NCBI GenBank assembly: GCA_026018925.1
Contig: JAKSZU010000016.1
Coordinates: 55,255,075 to 55,319,074 of the forward strand
Direction: 5' to 3'
Length of the DNA stretch: 64,000 nucleotides
Source: Tupaia tana
Taxonomy: Eukaryota; Chordata; Mammalia; Scandentia; Tupaiidae
The notes beneath the pieces are model-generated. The model worked only from the letters and a program-made list of their open reading frames with translations. It had not been told where the DNA came from and ran no database searches. Below are positions 31,588-42,597 of the stretch, piece after piece. Position 1 is the stretch's first letter; every line of letters starts with the position of its first letter. The translations under genes and the position numbers were made by a program.

Positions 31588-31899
31588 AAGATTCTACCCT
31601 CCTGGGAACCAGCAGTTAGCGTAATGGCTATGTCACTGGACTCCCACGTAGTTGACCGTGGTTCGCGTCCCGGACCCGGTGGCTTAAAACTCACGCCAGG
31701 CGCATGTGTGTGCGTGCCCAAGATCCCGAGAGGAGAATGGAGGAGAAGGGATTGCGGCGTGACCATCCCCCCTGGGGGGTGATTTCTCGCTTTCTGTCTC
31801 TATGTCTCTCTCTGTCTGTCTGATCTTTGCACCCTATAGCAAAAACCTCTCCAAAAAAATAAAAAAATAAATAAATAAAAGAGAAGATTCTACCCTCCT
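31588..31899 (+). repeat. Young family A SINE with perfect 16-bp TSD
   Basis: AAGATTCTACCCTCCT is exact at 31588-31603 and 31884-31899. Element 31604-31883 keeps most CpGs ('ggttcgcgtcccggacccgg') and an A tail with AAAT units. One of the best copies for building a family consensus. Confidence 0.95.
31616..31670 (+). promoter_or_regulatory. Internal Pol III promoter (A and B boxes) of a young SINE
   Basis: A-box-like TTAGCGTAATGGCTA (31616-31630) and B box GGTTCGCGTCC (31660-31670), spaced as in tRNA genes. Function is inferred from the motif match. The same arrangement is visible in the copies at 32961 and 25329. Confidence 0.75.
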
Positions 31900-32029
31900 A
31901 AAGTTCTAACCTCACTAGAAGTTAGACCCTGGACCTTCAGACCATGAGTTGAAGAGACTTCTAATTTTTTTTTAAATCTCTCCAATATCAAGTTTATCCT
32001 GTAAGCAGTGCAATAATGGAATAAGACTC

Positions 32030-32061
32030 TGTGTGTGAGTGTGTGTGTGTGTGTGTGTGTA
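32030..32061. repeat. (GT)n microsatellite
   Basis: GT run with one GAG interruption. Confidence 0.9.
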
Positions 32062-32159
32062 CATGCATGTAACATAAACTCAATATTTTAGAAGGGATCT
32101 ATGATTCAAAGGGTTTATGTATGATCGTTCTAGCCTGAGAGATGTGGCTTCACATCGTT

Positions 32160-32690
32160 TTACTTTTTTCACTCATTCATATATCCAATCATGTTTTCAT
32201 TTATTCAATCGCTTTAGAAATATTTTTCTGGTACCTTGTTTGTGGCTGGCACTTGCTGGGTGCTATGGATATATAGATAAACAGAGCACTATATTAGCCC
32301 TTGAACCATCTGGTGAGAGAGGCAGAAATCCAAACATATAAGTATAGTACAAAATGATAAGTACTAACATCAAAAGCCTGTGCATGGTGCTCTATGATTA
32401 AAGAGGAAGGAACAACTAATGTTGTATGGGCAACATTGGGAAAGCATTTATGGTAGTAACACTTTGAGGATAAAGTCCTTGTAAGTACAAGGAGCAGGAT
32501 AAAGACACAGATGCATGAGAGCACATGATATAAAGGGATGACAGCACAAAAATACATGTAGGTTGAAGTGTTTAAATTTCAAAATACCTGGAGTAGGTGG
32601 ATGGAATGAGAGGAGGTACAAATGGCGGGTGGTGTGGAAGAAACTGGAAGCTGGTCTGGACCACCGGGGTTCATGTATAAAGATATGAGT
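32160..32690 (-). repeat. L2 LINE fragment
   Basis: The reverse-oriented 3' end ('cactcattcatatatccaatc...ttgctgggtgctatggatat') is followed by the upstream L2 order ('aagtatagtacaaaatgataagtactaacat'). Confidence 0.5.
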
Positions 32691-32704
32691 TTGCATTTCA
32701 TTTC

Positions 32705-33265
32705 CTAGGTCTCTTCTACTCGTAGTATGATCTACAGGCCAGCACCATCATCCTCATCTGGAAGCTTGTTGGAAACACAGAATCTTTGTGTGCATACATG
32801 CTTGCACATGCACTCCTAACTGAATCTATATGTTAAAGAAGTACTGAAATCAAAATCTGCATTAACAAGATCTTCAAGAAATTAATATTCACATTAAGTT
32901 TGAGAATCAAAGTACAGGTACAGTTAATAAAAAACCCAGGTTCAAGAATCAAAGTATCTTGGGACCAGCAGTTAGTGTAATGGCTATGTCACTGGACTCC
33001 CATGTAGTCAACCGCGGTTCGCGTCCCGGACCTGGTGGCTTAAAACTCATGCTGGGCGCGCGTGTGTGTGTGTGCCCAAGATCCAGAGAGGAGAATGGAG
33101 GAGAAGGGATTGCAGTGTGGCCACCCCCCTCGGGGGGTGATTTCTCGCTTTCTATCTCTCTATCTCTGTCTGTCTGGCGAGCACATGCACCCTATAGCAA
33201 AAACCTCTTAAAAAAAAAAAAAAAAAGAATCAGAGTATCTTGAGTTTAAATCTGGCAGCATTGTA
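32705..33265. repeat. MER5-like hAT element split by a SINE
   Basis: 32705-32960 contains 'ggccagcaccatcatcctcatctggaagcttgttgg' and 'cattaagtttgagaatcaaag', typical of MER5A/B ends. It is interrupted by the SINE at 32961-33225. Confidence 0.55.
32945..33241 (+). repeat. Young family A SINE with TSDs
   Basis: TSD AGAATCAAAGTATCTT (32945-32960) and AGAATCAGAGTATCTT (33226-33241), one mismatch. The element keeps 'gcggttcgcgtcccgg' and 'gggcgcgcgtgtg', so little CpG decay. Confidence 0.95.
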
Positions 33266-33326
33266 ACTAGTGTGATTATTGTTTCTTTTTGTCCCTTGAT
33301 TTCCTTATTTATAAAATCACAGTAAT

Positions 33327-33668
33327 AGAATATTCTACTTTGGGACCAGCAGGTAGCATGGTGGTTGAGGCACTGGACTTCCACATTGCAGACCATGGTT
33401 CAAATCCCCAACCCAGTGTCTTTCTCTTTCTAGTGAGTGCATGTGCCCTATGGCAAATTAAAAATTAATTAATTAATTCTTTTAAAAAAGAATGTTCTTT
33501 TTTATTATTTTATGCATTCAATCACTATACATAATTTAGCTTATAGAGAAAATTTATCCAACATGAAATATGGTTCAGACCAGTCCTGTTGAGAATATAT
33601 ACATGTTATCATCAACAAGTAATAAACCATTTCTGTGTAAGACAAAAAAAAAAAGAACATTCTACCTC
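33327..33668 (+). repeat. Internally deleted family A SINE with an L1 in its tail
   Basis: The head (33341-33415) jumps directly to the 3' CT/'gtgagtgcatgtgccctatggc' part, missing about 110 nt of body. TSD-like AGAATATTCTACTTT before and AGAACATTCTACCTCT after (33654), with a minus-strand L1 end lying between the tail and the second TSD. Confidence 0.7.
33490..33642 (-). mobile_element. L1 3' UTR end, severely truncated
   Basis: Its complement ('tatattctcaacaggactggtctg...attctctataagctaaattatgtatagtgattgaatgcataaaataataa') matches the end of the L1 3' UTR at 43030-43140. Only about 150 nt. It inserted into the A tail of the preceding SINE. Confidence 0.7.
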
Positions 33669-33687
33669 TTAACATCGTGGTAGAGGT

Positions 33688-33857
33688 TTTTTTTTTTAAA
33701 GAATTATTTTATCTAACTTTATTTATGTATTTATTTTAATTTGACCAGAGCGAGAGCAAGTGGGAAAGTGAGAAAGCAAGCCGCCAGGTTTGGGACTCAG
33801 CATGGGCGGCCATGTGGGAGTCCATCACCCTTAAGTACCATGTCATCTGCAGGCCTC
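33688..33857 (-). repeat. A-short SINE
   Basis: Same plan as 12024-12213: head ('ggcggccatgtgggagtccatcacccttaag') joined directly to 'ggcttgctttctcactttccc' and a 'tggtcaaattaaaataaa' tail. Confidence 0.8.
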
Positions 33858-33899
33858 TGTGATAAAGATTAAATGAATAATTCATTTTATAAAGAAAAT

Positions 33900-34138
33900 G
33901 GGCCCAGCTGCAGTGACACAGGAGTACTGCTACTTGGAAGGCTGGAAGTTGCATGGGATGCCTGAGTTCAGTTCCTGGACCAATCTGATAGGCATGATTA
34001 TGCAAGCCTACAACCCTAGCTAATAAAAAAGCTGGGGCAGGAGGATTACAACACAGCAAGATTCTGTCAAAGTAAGAAGTTTTATCTTTCTCCTTTTCTT
34101 TCTCTCTCACACAAAGAAAAATACAATATAAAACAAAA
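33900..34138 (+). repeat. Long family B SINE: tRNA-like head plus 7SL-like body
   Basis: GGGCCCAGCTGCAGTGACAC head, 'gagttcagttcctgg' B-box-like block, then 'gcatgattatgcaagcctacaaccctagc', 'aaagctggggcaggaggatt' and 'gcaagattctgtcaaa', again in 7SL/Alu order. A CT-rich stretch and A-rich tail follow. Independent second copy of the chimeric plan seen at 27131-27360. Confidence 0.8.
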
Positions 34139-34339
34139 ACGTAGTCTATGCTAAATGATCAGTGAGTGTTAAACATTACTTTCTTCATTGCTCAAATATT
34201 CAGACTTCTCTGCTTTGTGCCTAATAGATGCACACAGTATTTTCTTTCTATTCTAAGTGCAAAGATGAATAAAAGATTCTGAGCTTAATAAGTAATTAAG
34301 CTATAGAGAGTGTGTGATTACTAAAAGCAATTTGCAATT

Positions 34340-37300
34340 TTTGAGGCCCATTCCACTGTTCCATATAGACTGTTACTTCGGGGTACACGATGAGACCAAT
34401 TAATACCATGGATATCAGTCCATTACCTTGCTTCTTTAATTATGGAGTGACTTTACTTGATCAGGAGCAAATGTTAGTTGATCAACCATGTCAGTGTATA
34501 ATACATTTAAGAAGCTTACACATGCTATTCCTGGAAAAGGCTAATAGACAAGGAAAGAAAGTCTAAATCCAAAATAAATGTCTATTCAGGAAAGAAAGAT
34601 TGCGTTCCAGTTAAGGATGAAAAGAAATCTACTAAAATCAACAAGCCATCGTATTATTGGTGACAGTTCACCACCAGATACGCTACCACACTGGGACTTA
34701 GTGTTGGTCACTGTTTGCAAATAAATTGGACACAGAGCAGTGGCAAATTTGAAGAGGTTAAGTTCATGTTCTTACACTATATGTAGCCAATATTGCAGCC
34801 TCTGTAGACTTTTGCCCCTGAGCTCATTAAGCAAGCACTAAGGAAGGAGATGACAGGCATCTTCCTAATAATTGAGAGATTTGCTATAAAGGTCTTTCGT
34901 AAGCTTTCACTGGGGACACAAATATTCTTTATATTTTGGGCCCATTCTGGGAAATCCAATCCTGTAACTTTCTCCTAAACTCCTTGACATCAATATTCTA
35001 ATCATGTTCTTATTACCCACTTTTCAAATAGGATAATAGGAAATACTACTTGATGTTCTGGGAGATTTTCCTTCGTTATGAGAAGTGTTAGAAACAGTCG
35101 CAGACTTAGGCATGGGTCTACATCATGAGACCTAGAGGCCACTATGCTGACAGCCATCACAAAGAAAACAGCTGAACCAATAGGATATGAAGAGGCTCTA
35201 AAGAGGTGTCTCAGATGAAGCTGGTTCTTTACTCTGAAAGTTATGGTTTTCATCTAGAACTTTAAGAGGATGTTCTGACACTTTCTTCTGGGGCTTTCCA
35301 GAGTCCCCTACCAGTACCCTCACTCATTGTAGGTATCTCTGGCCATTGAATCAGTCAAATCACATGGTCAGTGGCATGTCAGCTTGGACTGCAATCCCAC
35401 ACTTGGTGCAAACCTTCTCTTACCCTGTGTCACACTGAAAACCAGCAGTATTTTAAGGTTGGAATATTATTCACACGTGTGATACATGCTGCCTCCAAGA
35501 TACAGAGACTCACCAAACTCGATGACTCTTCTTTGGTGATAGAAGGGACAGAGTATAGCAGCTTATCTTTTATTATAGAAAAAATGTTCTTTATATTCTA
35601 AAATTACATCAATAGTTACTGTAATCTTCATGGAGATTCTTCCTCTCTTTAGAATGTATATGACTTGTCATTCATTCACAGTATTTACCACAAACTACTC
35701 ACCAGACCAACACACTGATATTCCAAATACATGGGGCCAATGTAATATTCTATAAAACATCAAAGATGACCAAAATCCCTACAGCTTGTATTATGAGAGC
35801 AAACAGAAAAGTTCACATAGCCTAATGTGAAGAAGGCATACTGTAGTCCATGCTGTATACATGTTTGTGATTCTCTTACTATTGGGTATGAAGACAGAAG
35901 CATTCACTAAATTGATAATCACATACCAAAATCCAGAGGCTGTGTTGATCTGTTCAGCTGGCACAGTGACAATATTTGGGGTTATCATCTTATTAAGTTT
36001 ATGGTCTATCATCATCTGCTTTTTTGCAGAGACCAGAAAAGCTCACTTTAAAAGGATCTGTAAAGACTACCACCCCTGTGTCGTCAAGTATTTACTGTTG
36101 ACACTGGTCTCTACAAATCTCCCAGGAATTAAGTATTACTTTTAAATATCACAGGAGGTCCCATTTGGCCCTTTCTATTATAATATAGTGGCCATATTAC
36201 ACACGTAAGGAAACAAAATTGAGAATTATGCCAGTTGCTAAATATATTAATCCCAGTTATGCATTTGGTAACCGATGAAAAACCACTGGTTTATATGAGG
36301 ACTTGATGAACTCAATTTATTTCAGGCCAGAATTCTATTTATCACTTGGTCTCCATAAGCTCCTACCCGATCAGGATGGCAATTCAAATGCCCTGGTGTC
36401 AGCTTCACTCTGTATCTTAACAGGTCTCAAAAGATCTCTAGGTGTTCTCCTTTTCCTGATATACTGTTACCTTGAGAAAGAGATAAAGATCCACTTCAGG
36501 AAGGATTTGAAGATAGATATTAGGTAGATTTGCAACAATGGTGTGGGTCCTTTCCATTAGGAAACCCAGCCACCTCTTCAATCAATAGGTTCTGGGTCCA
36601 TGAACTGACTGACTTATATCTGGTAATTGTTGAGAGGCTTCTACTAATTGCATTTAGTTTGTTCTTGTTATGTGAATCAAGCAACACTTCAGCCAGCTTC
36701 CCATCCCTTTCACCCTTAAAACATCATGATTAATCATTATAATAGATATTTTCAGGTATCTTGATTGTCAATTCAACCTTGTTGCCCAGAACAGCAATTA
36801 TATCAACCTTGCCTCAGCTATTAATTGTCATCCACTTGTTTCTGTTTTCTCCCAATGCCACCATTACTACTTTTCATATTAGGAAGCCAAGTTATTCTAT
36901 CATCACTCATAGCCTACAGGGGAGAGTCATTACCGAGTATTTCCAAGATACTATAATCTCTTACCAATGTACTTATTGTTGCCTTAGTAAATGAAGAGTC
37001 TTTGTCTTAAGTTTTTCTCAGTTTTAACTCATCAGAGTAGTGAACCAGTTGGTGAGATAATTAATGTATCTGAAAAATAAATTGTACAGCATAGACTTGG
37101 ATAAATGATTTAATCTTAAGGCAAGATTATGAAGATGTGCTGATCACCCCTAACAGGAGGAAGAAAGTTGCTTTTGATGTTCTTAATGAGATAGAGATAA
37201 AACATTTGCCAGAGTGACAACTAATCTACTAAGAAAACTACATCAAAACCAGCAACTATGAATGGATTGGCCATCTGCTTCAATTTATGATAATCTACTG

Positions 37301-39400
37301 TCATTCTTTGAAACCTATCCATTCCTGGCATATGCCAAACCTCTACTGTTCCATGTCATTGAGAGTGTCATTATTCTTTTGATTTTTCAGGAATGATTTG
37401 CTATTTGGCTAAGAAGAGGAACTTTAGGGACAGCTATTTGGACCATTCTTCTCATTGCCAAAGATGATTATTTAAATACATAAAGATAACTATTCTAACA
37501 TATGAGAATTATAAAAATAAATTTAGTAAATATTTAAGAACCAGTGGACATTTGTGAGGTGGATTTGGGTTAAAACTCCATTCTACCTGCTTGAATACAA
37601 TAACATCCCATGTGACCAGGATTAATACTAACTCAAAACCACTGATTAATAAATACCAGACAGCTAGTACATTCATCCTGGTAAGTGGTATAGATTCCTC
37701 TGAAGAAGGTTAAGAGAGATTTCTCCTGTTCATGGTATCATTAGGGAATTAGAAGTCAAAAGATAAATCCACTGTGAAATTCCTATGACCTGAAGTCCTT
37801 TCCATTATATTAAGTAATTTCTCACATCTAAACTTCACTCAGAATGGGCAGATATTGAGTCTACATTTTAGTCAACAAACAAGAAGAGCCAAAGATTAGA
37901 ACTACCACTAGTTTTGGAAATAGAATATTGAATCCAGAATCTTTGATGAGTTCACTCATATAAGTAAATTCAGATTGATCTAATATTGTGGTTTACCTTG
38001 CCAGGCCAAGCTCCTTTAGAATATATTTGCACATATACAGAATTTCTCAATTTTATTTTCTTTTATGTAGTAGTCAATTCTTGTCCATTTTTGGTTTTGT
38101 CATGTAATCATTCTTTGTCACAGTTCTGACATTATAAATGCAACCTAGGGCATGGTCACATCTGACTATAGTTCTGGAAACTCTGACTTACAGGGTTTTA
38201 ATTAAGAGATAAACAGCCTCTTCAAGCATAGAGGATGAGACATATTTGGCTGACCGGAGATACTGAGCAGACAGCTGGAGTTTGCTATCCTCAGCCACCT
38301 GAATCCTGCTAAAAATCCACGCTCTAGTCTTTGACATGTTTCTCTTTATTGACCACTGCCTCAATTTTCAAATATGAATAAGGCTATTTATTTATATATT
38401 GCTGACATTCAGCATCCAAAATCTTAATGTCTTTATTTAGTTCTGGTCAACTCAAAGGACTTAAGGATTTGCTTTTGTTTTCCTTTAACCCGACCAGTGT
38501 GAGTCTTTATTTAGTCTGTTCTTGAACCAAGAATTTAGGGACTTGAGACTACCATTTTTTATCAGGAACAATATATTGTTAGAAACAACCATCCTGCCTT
38601 AAAGATACTGAGTTTTTGAGTACCTTCATACTGGTCCATTGTAGTAGTCATCAAGTCCCTTGAAGATCCTGTGTTAGGTGACCATGGCTAACAATTGTCT
38701 TGCCACTGCAATCACAAATAGCCAGATTCTTACTCCTGATTACTAATCAATACTGCTGCAGTTAGAACTCTTAACTACAAGGTACAGAAACTGACTCTAG
38801 ATAACTTAAGAAGGAAGAAAAACATGATGAACAGAGACTGATCAGCTCAGAGAATTAGGAAACGATTAGAGAACTCAGCATGGGTAAATCCACAGTGATT
38901 AAGGGAGGACAGTTCATAGCCACAACGTCATCCAGAGCCACCAAGATTTTGCTTGGAAGAATACTGCTGCCTATCCTGCTACCTGTGTCAGTGGCCATTT
39001 ATCACCTCCAAACCCTGGGCTTAATTACCAGCCATCTCTCAACTCTGTTCTCTCATCCACTGTGAACACTATCTACTGTTTCTATGTCTTTGGGTGACTA
39101 CTTCATGATTCACAGTTCTGGGCTGGGCAAAATTTCCACTTCATCTTCTTAATAGTTTGAGATACTTTTATAGGCAAGAATTTTGCCTTTTATGTACAGA
39201 AACAAACACAATTCCTAGATCCATTCAATCAACCCGCCTTAGGTGGCATTATTCTAGCAAGACTATGAAAGCATTCCTTGCTTTTCAGCTATAATATTGA
39301 TGATCTAACCACTGAAGTTACCCAGCTAGTCTCGATCTCTTTAAAATTTGCCCCTAGCTCAACAAAGTGCCCTGAGTGAAGCATGAAAGGAACATTTATA
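34340..39400 (-). mobile_element. Probable decayed ERV-L-type provirus, internal region
   Basis: About 5 kb without SINE insertions. The only firm handle is a minus-strand pol reverse-transcriptase remnant at 37020-37345. The outer limits are guesses based on absence of other repeats, and no flanking LTR was identified. All frames are broken. Expected order on the minus strand would put gag toward 39 kb and later pol toward 35 kb. Confidence 0.35.
37020..37345 (-). pseudogene. ERV-L-like pol (reverse transcriptase) remnant
   Basis: On the minus strand 37265-37300 reads MTVDYHKLKQM, the conserved block at the start of retroviral RT fingers. About 220 nt further along the minus strand (37024-37050) 'ggttcactactctgatga' encodes HYSDE at the place of the catalytic Y-x-D-D box. 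Spacing of about 73 codons is slightly short but fits. Stops and frameshifts lie between them, so this is an inert fossil. Family assignment is from overall pattern, not a search. Confidence 0.55.
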
Positions 39401-41175
39401 AGTATTTTTCCCAGTTCTACCTCTTTGAATGGAGCTCCTCACTCTGTGAAGTGGAACTTCTTTTTGTGGTCCTAAACTTTCCATACTGCAATATCAAAGA
39501 CATGTCCCTTGCTCTTGTATTTTCTGAGTCCTGTTTGTGGGGCCATGGCTAGCACAGTGGGAACACAGCTTGCTGAAGCAATGTAGAAGTGACCCAGAGG
39601 TCAGACTAGATGATCTGATATTCTCAAAAAGGCTGTACAAGGGAGTGGAGACTTGGTGAAGCCTTTATACAGCCAATCCTCTCCACAGGACATAGATTTA
39701 AATTACATTTCCTCTCACCTTTTATTCTCTTCCCAACTTCTCTGTTCACCAAGGTTACCAAAATATCACTAAGGAAATGGTCCATAGCTTGTTTAGTGCG
39801 ACTGAAGACTTTTATTTTAAAAAGTCATCTACGTTCCTTCCTTTTTGAAAGAGCACACTTAACAAGAGAGAAGAGTTGCAGCAGGAACTTTAAAACTCTG
39901 TCATTCCCAACTTACAGTTAGAAAATTGGTTAACTATGACATGATACTCCCTCACAACAAGAGATTGAGTCTTACTCAGCTACAATATCAATATGGACAG
40001 GTTTAGAAAGTTAGATGGGAAAAAAAGGTTTTTTTTTTTTTCTCCAAAGTTGTCTTTATCTGAACAATTTCTTCCCTGGAAATAGTTAGTTGGAACACTT
40101 AATTTGATATGGAACATTAAATACTGGATATTTCCAATATGAATGTAAAATGCCAATAAAAGAAGGAAAGAATTTTACCCTAAGTTATATACTCAGAAAG
40201 AGGAAACACACCTCGGCCTCCTTAATTATCTCCGTATTTATTCGCCTTCTCTAAATGAGAAATTTCTGTTCTCTGGGGATACAGCATTTGTTCCCTTCAA
40301 TACTCGGAGCAAGAAAAAATTTCCAAGCAGATGTTCTTCATATAAAATGTTGGTTAGAAAGATCTGTGTTAGCATTTCAGTCATTCAACATTTTTACACA
40401 ATATTAAAATGGATTGAATTCCCCTCTAAAGAAGAGAAGACATTAAATCACATATTTGGAATCACGACAAGGATAGAATGGGATTTGCTCCACTCTAAGA
40501 GCCAAGTCACCAACTTTGCGGGTACAGACTTTCCCTGACTACCTTCCCAAGTCAGCATAACAGCGCAGGGGAGACGGGAAAATATTAGGTAGGCTTAATA
40601 TGAACTGAAGTGCAGCCAAATAGCATACTTCCAATGTACACTCTCACATGCTGGCACTCTGAAAGATGCAATTTCTCCATTTCCAAAACTCAACAATTTT
40701 TCAGCTGCACAGCATCATTCCAATAAAACACTGGTATTTTATTCATCTCTTCCTGAAGTACCATACTTTCATTTTGTAGGCGTCTCTAAATCACATCAAT
40801 TCACAAAAGACCAATTTCTCACTGCTATAGTCAAATCAGATGTTACATGCACATACACACACACCATGCTTATTTTTTTCTTTTACTAGTTAGTCATAGA
40901 TTAGAGATTTGTAGTCTGAATCACAAAGCTCCCTTAGGCAGGGAACGGGGCTAATGAATACATGGTACATATCCATTGTGCTCCACAGACTTCGATTGCT
41001 CCCTTCACCCCACTTCCCAGCTCACAGCTTTAAATTGTATCTTCTCCAGGGAATTTTGTCTTTGATATGGAAACCCTTTTATATCCCATCTTTATAATTA
41101 TTTGTCAGGGTTTACACAAATTCAAGGGTGCTGTTATCAGCAAAATAAGTATGTTATATACAAGTATCTTTTATA
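39401..41175. other. Repeat-poor block
   Basis: No interspersed repeat recognised. 40190-40760 retains several CpGs ('ctcggcctcc', 'tatttattcgcc', 'tttgcgggtac', 'cagcgcaggggagacggg') and has mixed motifs, unlike neighbouring AT-rich DNA. It is a candidate conserved or regulatory segment. No exon visible. Confidence 0.35.
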
Positions 41176-41179
41176 TTTC

Positions 41180-41325
41180 ATGTAAAATCTCAGACCTGAA
41201 GGGACTTCAAAGACTTTATAGTCCAACTAGCTCATTGTACACATGAGAAACTGAGGCTTTAATAACTTAATTCAGGACCTATAGGACCCGGGTCTCCTGC
41301 TATGGATCTCATGTTCTTTCCTCTA
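41180..41325 (-). repeat. MIR-like fragment
   Basis: 'gggacttcaaagactttatagtccaactagctcattgtacacatgagaaactgaggcttt' followed by 'acccgggtctcctgc' resembles a reverse-oriented MIR-related repeat. Confidence 0.5.
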
Positions 41326-41331
41326 CTTTAG

Positions 41332-41515
41332 GAGTTGGTAACTTTTTTATGTAGAGGGCCAAATATTAATATTTGAAGCTTTATGGCCCATGTACAATCT
41401 CTTCCACTTAAAAAAAGCTATAATTTAAAAAATGTAATGACTATTCTTAGCCTTCCAGCCTTAATAAACAGGAAGCAGAATGAATTTATCTGTATAGGGG
41501 CTCTAGTTTGTTAAC
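41332..41515 (-). repeat. MER-type repeat fragment
   Basis: 'gagttggtaacttttttatgtagagggccaaatattaatatttgaagctttatggccca' matches the common signature of a mammalian MER element, probably a hAT transposon. Diverged. Confidence 0.45.
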
Positions 41516-41789
41516 CTTTTTCTGTTTCCTTATACACACATCAGTCATCAAAAATGAGGAGAATTTATCAATCAACAGCTATTACAATAATGTTGTGTAA
41601 CAAATGACTCCACAGCTCAAAGGCATGCAACAATAAGCATATGGTTTTATGATAACAAGGCCGTGGATTGGCTGGGGTGGCTTGACTCCAACTGTCTTAT
41701 TTTGGGGAACTGGTCAGAGGATCATTGACTACTTGGGACATATTTTCATGGTAAAGGTCAGAAGCTACCCAAAGGATGAGCAAAAACAT

Positions 41790-41988
41790 ACAAGGCCTAT
41801 TCTGTTTCATTTTTCGGTTTTGTTTTTGTGGGGTTTTTTTGTTTTTTTGTTTTTTGTTTTTTGGTTTTTGGGGTTTTTTTTTGAGAAGTTTTTACTATAG
41901 GGTGTGTGCTCGCCAGAAAGACAGAGAGAGACAGAGGGACAGAAAGCAAGAAGTCATACTGCTGCTGATCCTCCATACAAAGCCTATT
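41790..41988 (-). repeat. 5'-truncated family A SINE with TSD
   Basis: ACAAGGCCTATT (41790-41801) and ACAAAGCCTATT (41977-41988). The insert has a T/G-rich tail complement (41802-41881) and only the 3' half of the SINE. The head is absent. Confidence 0.8.
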
Positions 41989-42012
41989 AAATTACCTTAA
42001 ATATAAACTTAG

Positions 42013-42355
42013 AATTGCCAATTTATCGGGACCAGCAGATGGCATAATGGCTACATTGCTGGACTCCTATGTAGTCAACCGTGGTTTGAGTCCCGGACCT
42101 GGTGGCTTAAACTCACACTGGGTGCATGTGTGTGCATGCCCAAGATTCCCAGATGAGAATGGAGGAGAAGGGATTGCAGTGTGGCCATCCCCCCTGGGGG
42201 GGGGGGGGGTAATTTCTCACTTTCTGTCTCCCTGTCTCTCTGTCTTTCTGGCGAGTGCACACGATGTATAACAACAAAAAAAAAAGCATCTCTTAAAAAG
42301 AAAAGAGAAGAAAAGAAGAGAAAAGAAAAGAAAAGAAAAAAATTGCCAAGTTGTC
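42013..42355 (+). repeat. Family A SINE with (AAAAG)n tail
   Basis: TSD AATTGCCAATTTATC (42013-42027) and AATTGCCAAGTTGTC (42341-42355). Element 42028-42340. A run of about 12 G in the body (42198-42209) and a tail grown into AAAAG/AAGAG repeats (42286-42340). Confidence 0.9.
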
Positions 42356-42504
42356 AGTTTCACTCACATTACACTAGCCAAACAAGTCACATAGCCATGC
42401 CTAAGATCAACAGGACAGAAATGTAGACTTCTGTCTTGCATTTGGTGAAAAAGGGAGTGACTATTTGTTAAATGTTCCTATAACACCATGGGTAGGATTC
42501 TGGT

Positions 42505-42595
42505 AAGATGGTCTTAGTGGCATAGTCTTTAGCCTCCCTGAATCTCCCATAAAAGCAGGACAACTGGAATGGCAAATGAAAGACCTAGAACTAAA
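42505..42595 (+). mobile_element. Possible L1 5' UTR start
   Basis: 'aagatggtcttagtggcatag...cctccctgaatctcccataaaagcaggac' has the look of an L1 5' end (xAAGATGG plus 'ctccc...'), directly joined to the L1 3' end that follows. Weak. Confidence 0.3.
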
Positions 42596-42597
42596 GT

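Larger units (their letters stand above)
41525..42410. repeat. Old MER/LTR-type repeat, split by two SINEs
   Basis: Pieces at 41580-41801, 41977-42027 and 42356-42410 ('agccaaacaagtcacatagcca') belong to one old repeat. The same block appears at 16355-16430. Confidence 0.4.

Noticed and set aside
31604-31680. A functional tRNA gene
   Set aside because: A and B boxes are present but the cloverleaf does not close and the sequence continues into a dispersed SINE with TSDs.
33490-33642. A new 140-bp retroposon family, from three similar copies (33490, 48380, 55905)
   Set aside because: The complement matches the last part of the L1 3' UTR at 43030-43140, so these are short minus-strand L1 ends.
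35861-36145. 94-codon membrane-protein-like frame
   Set aside because: Hydrophobic composition alone in AT-rich DNA; it lies in the probable ERV fossil with no supporting start or splice context.
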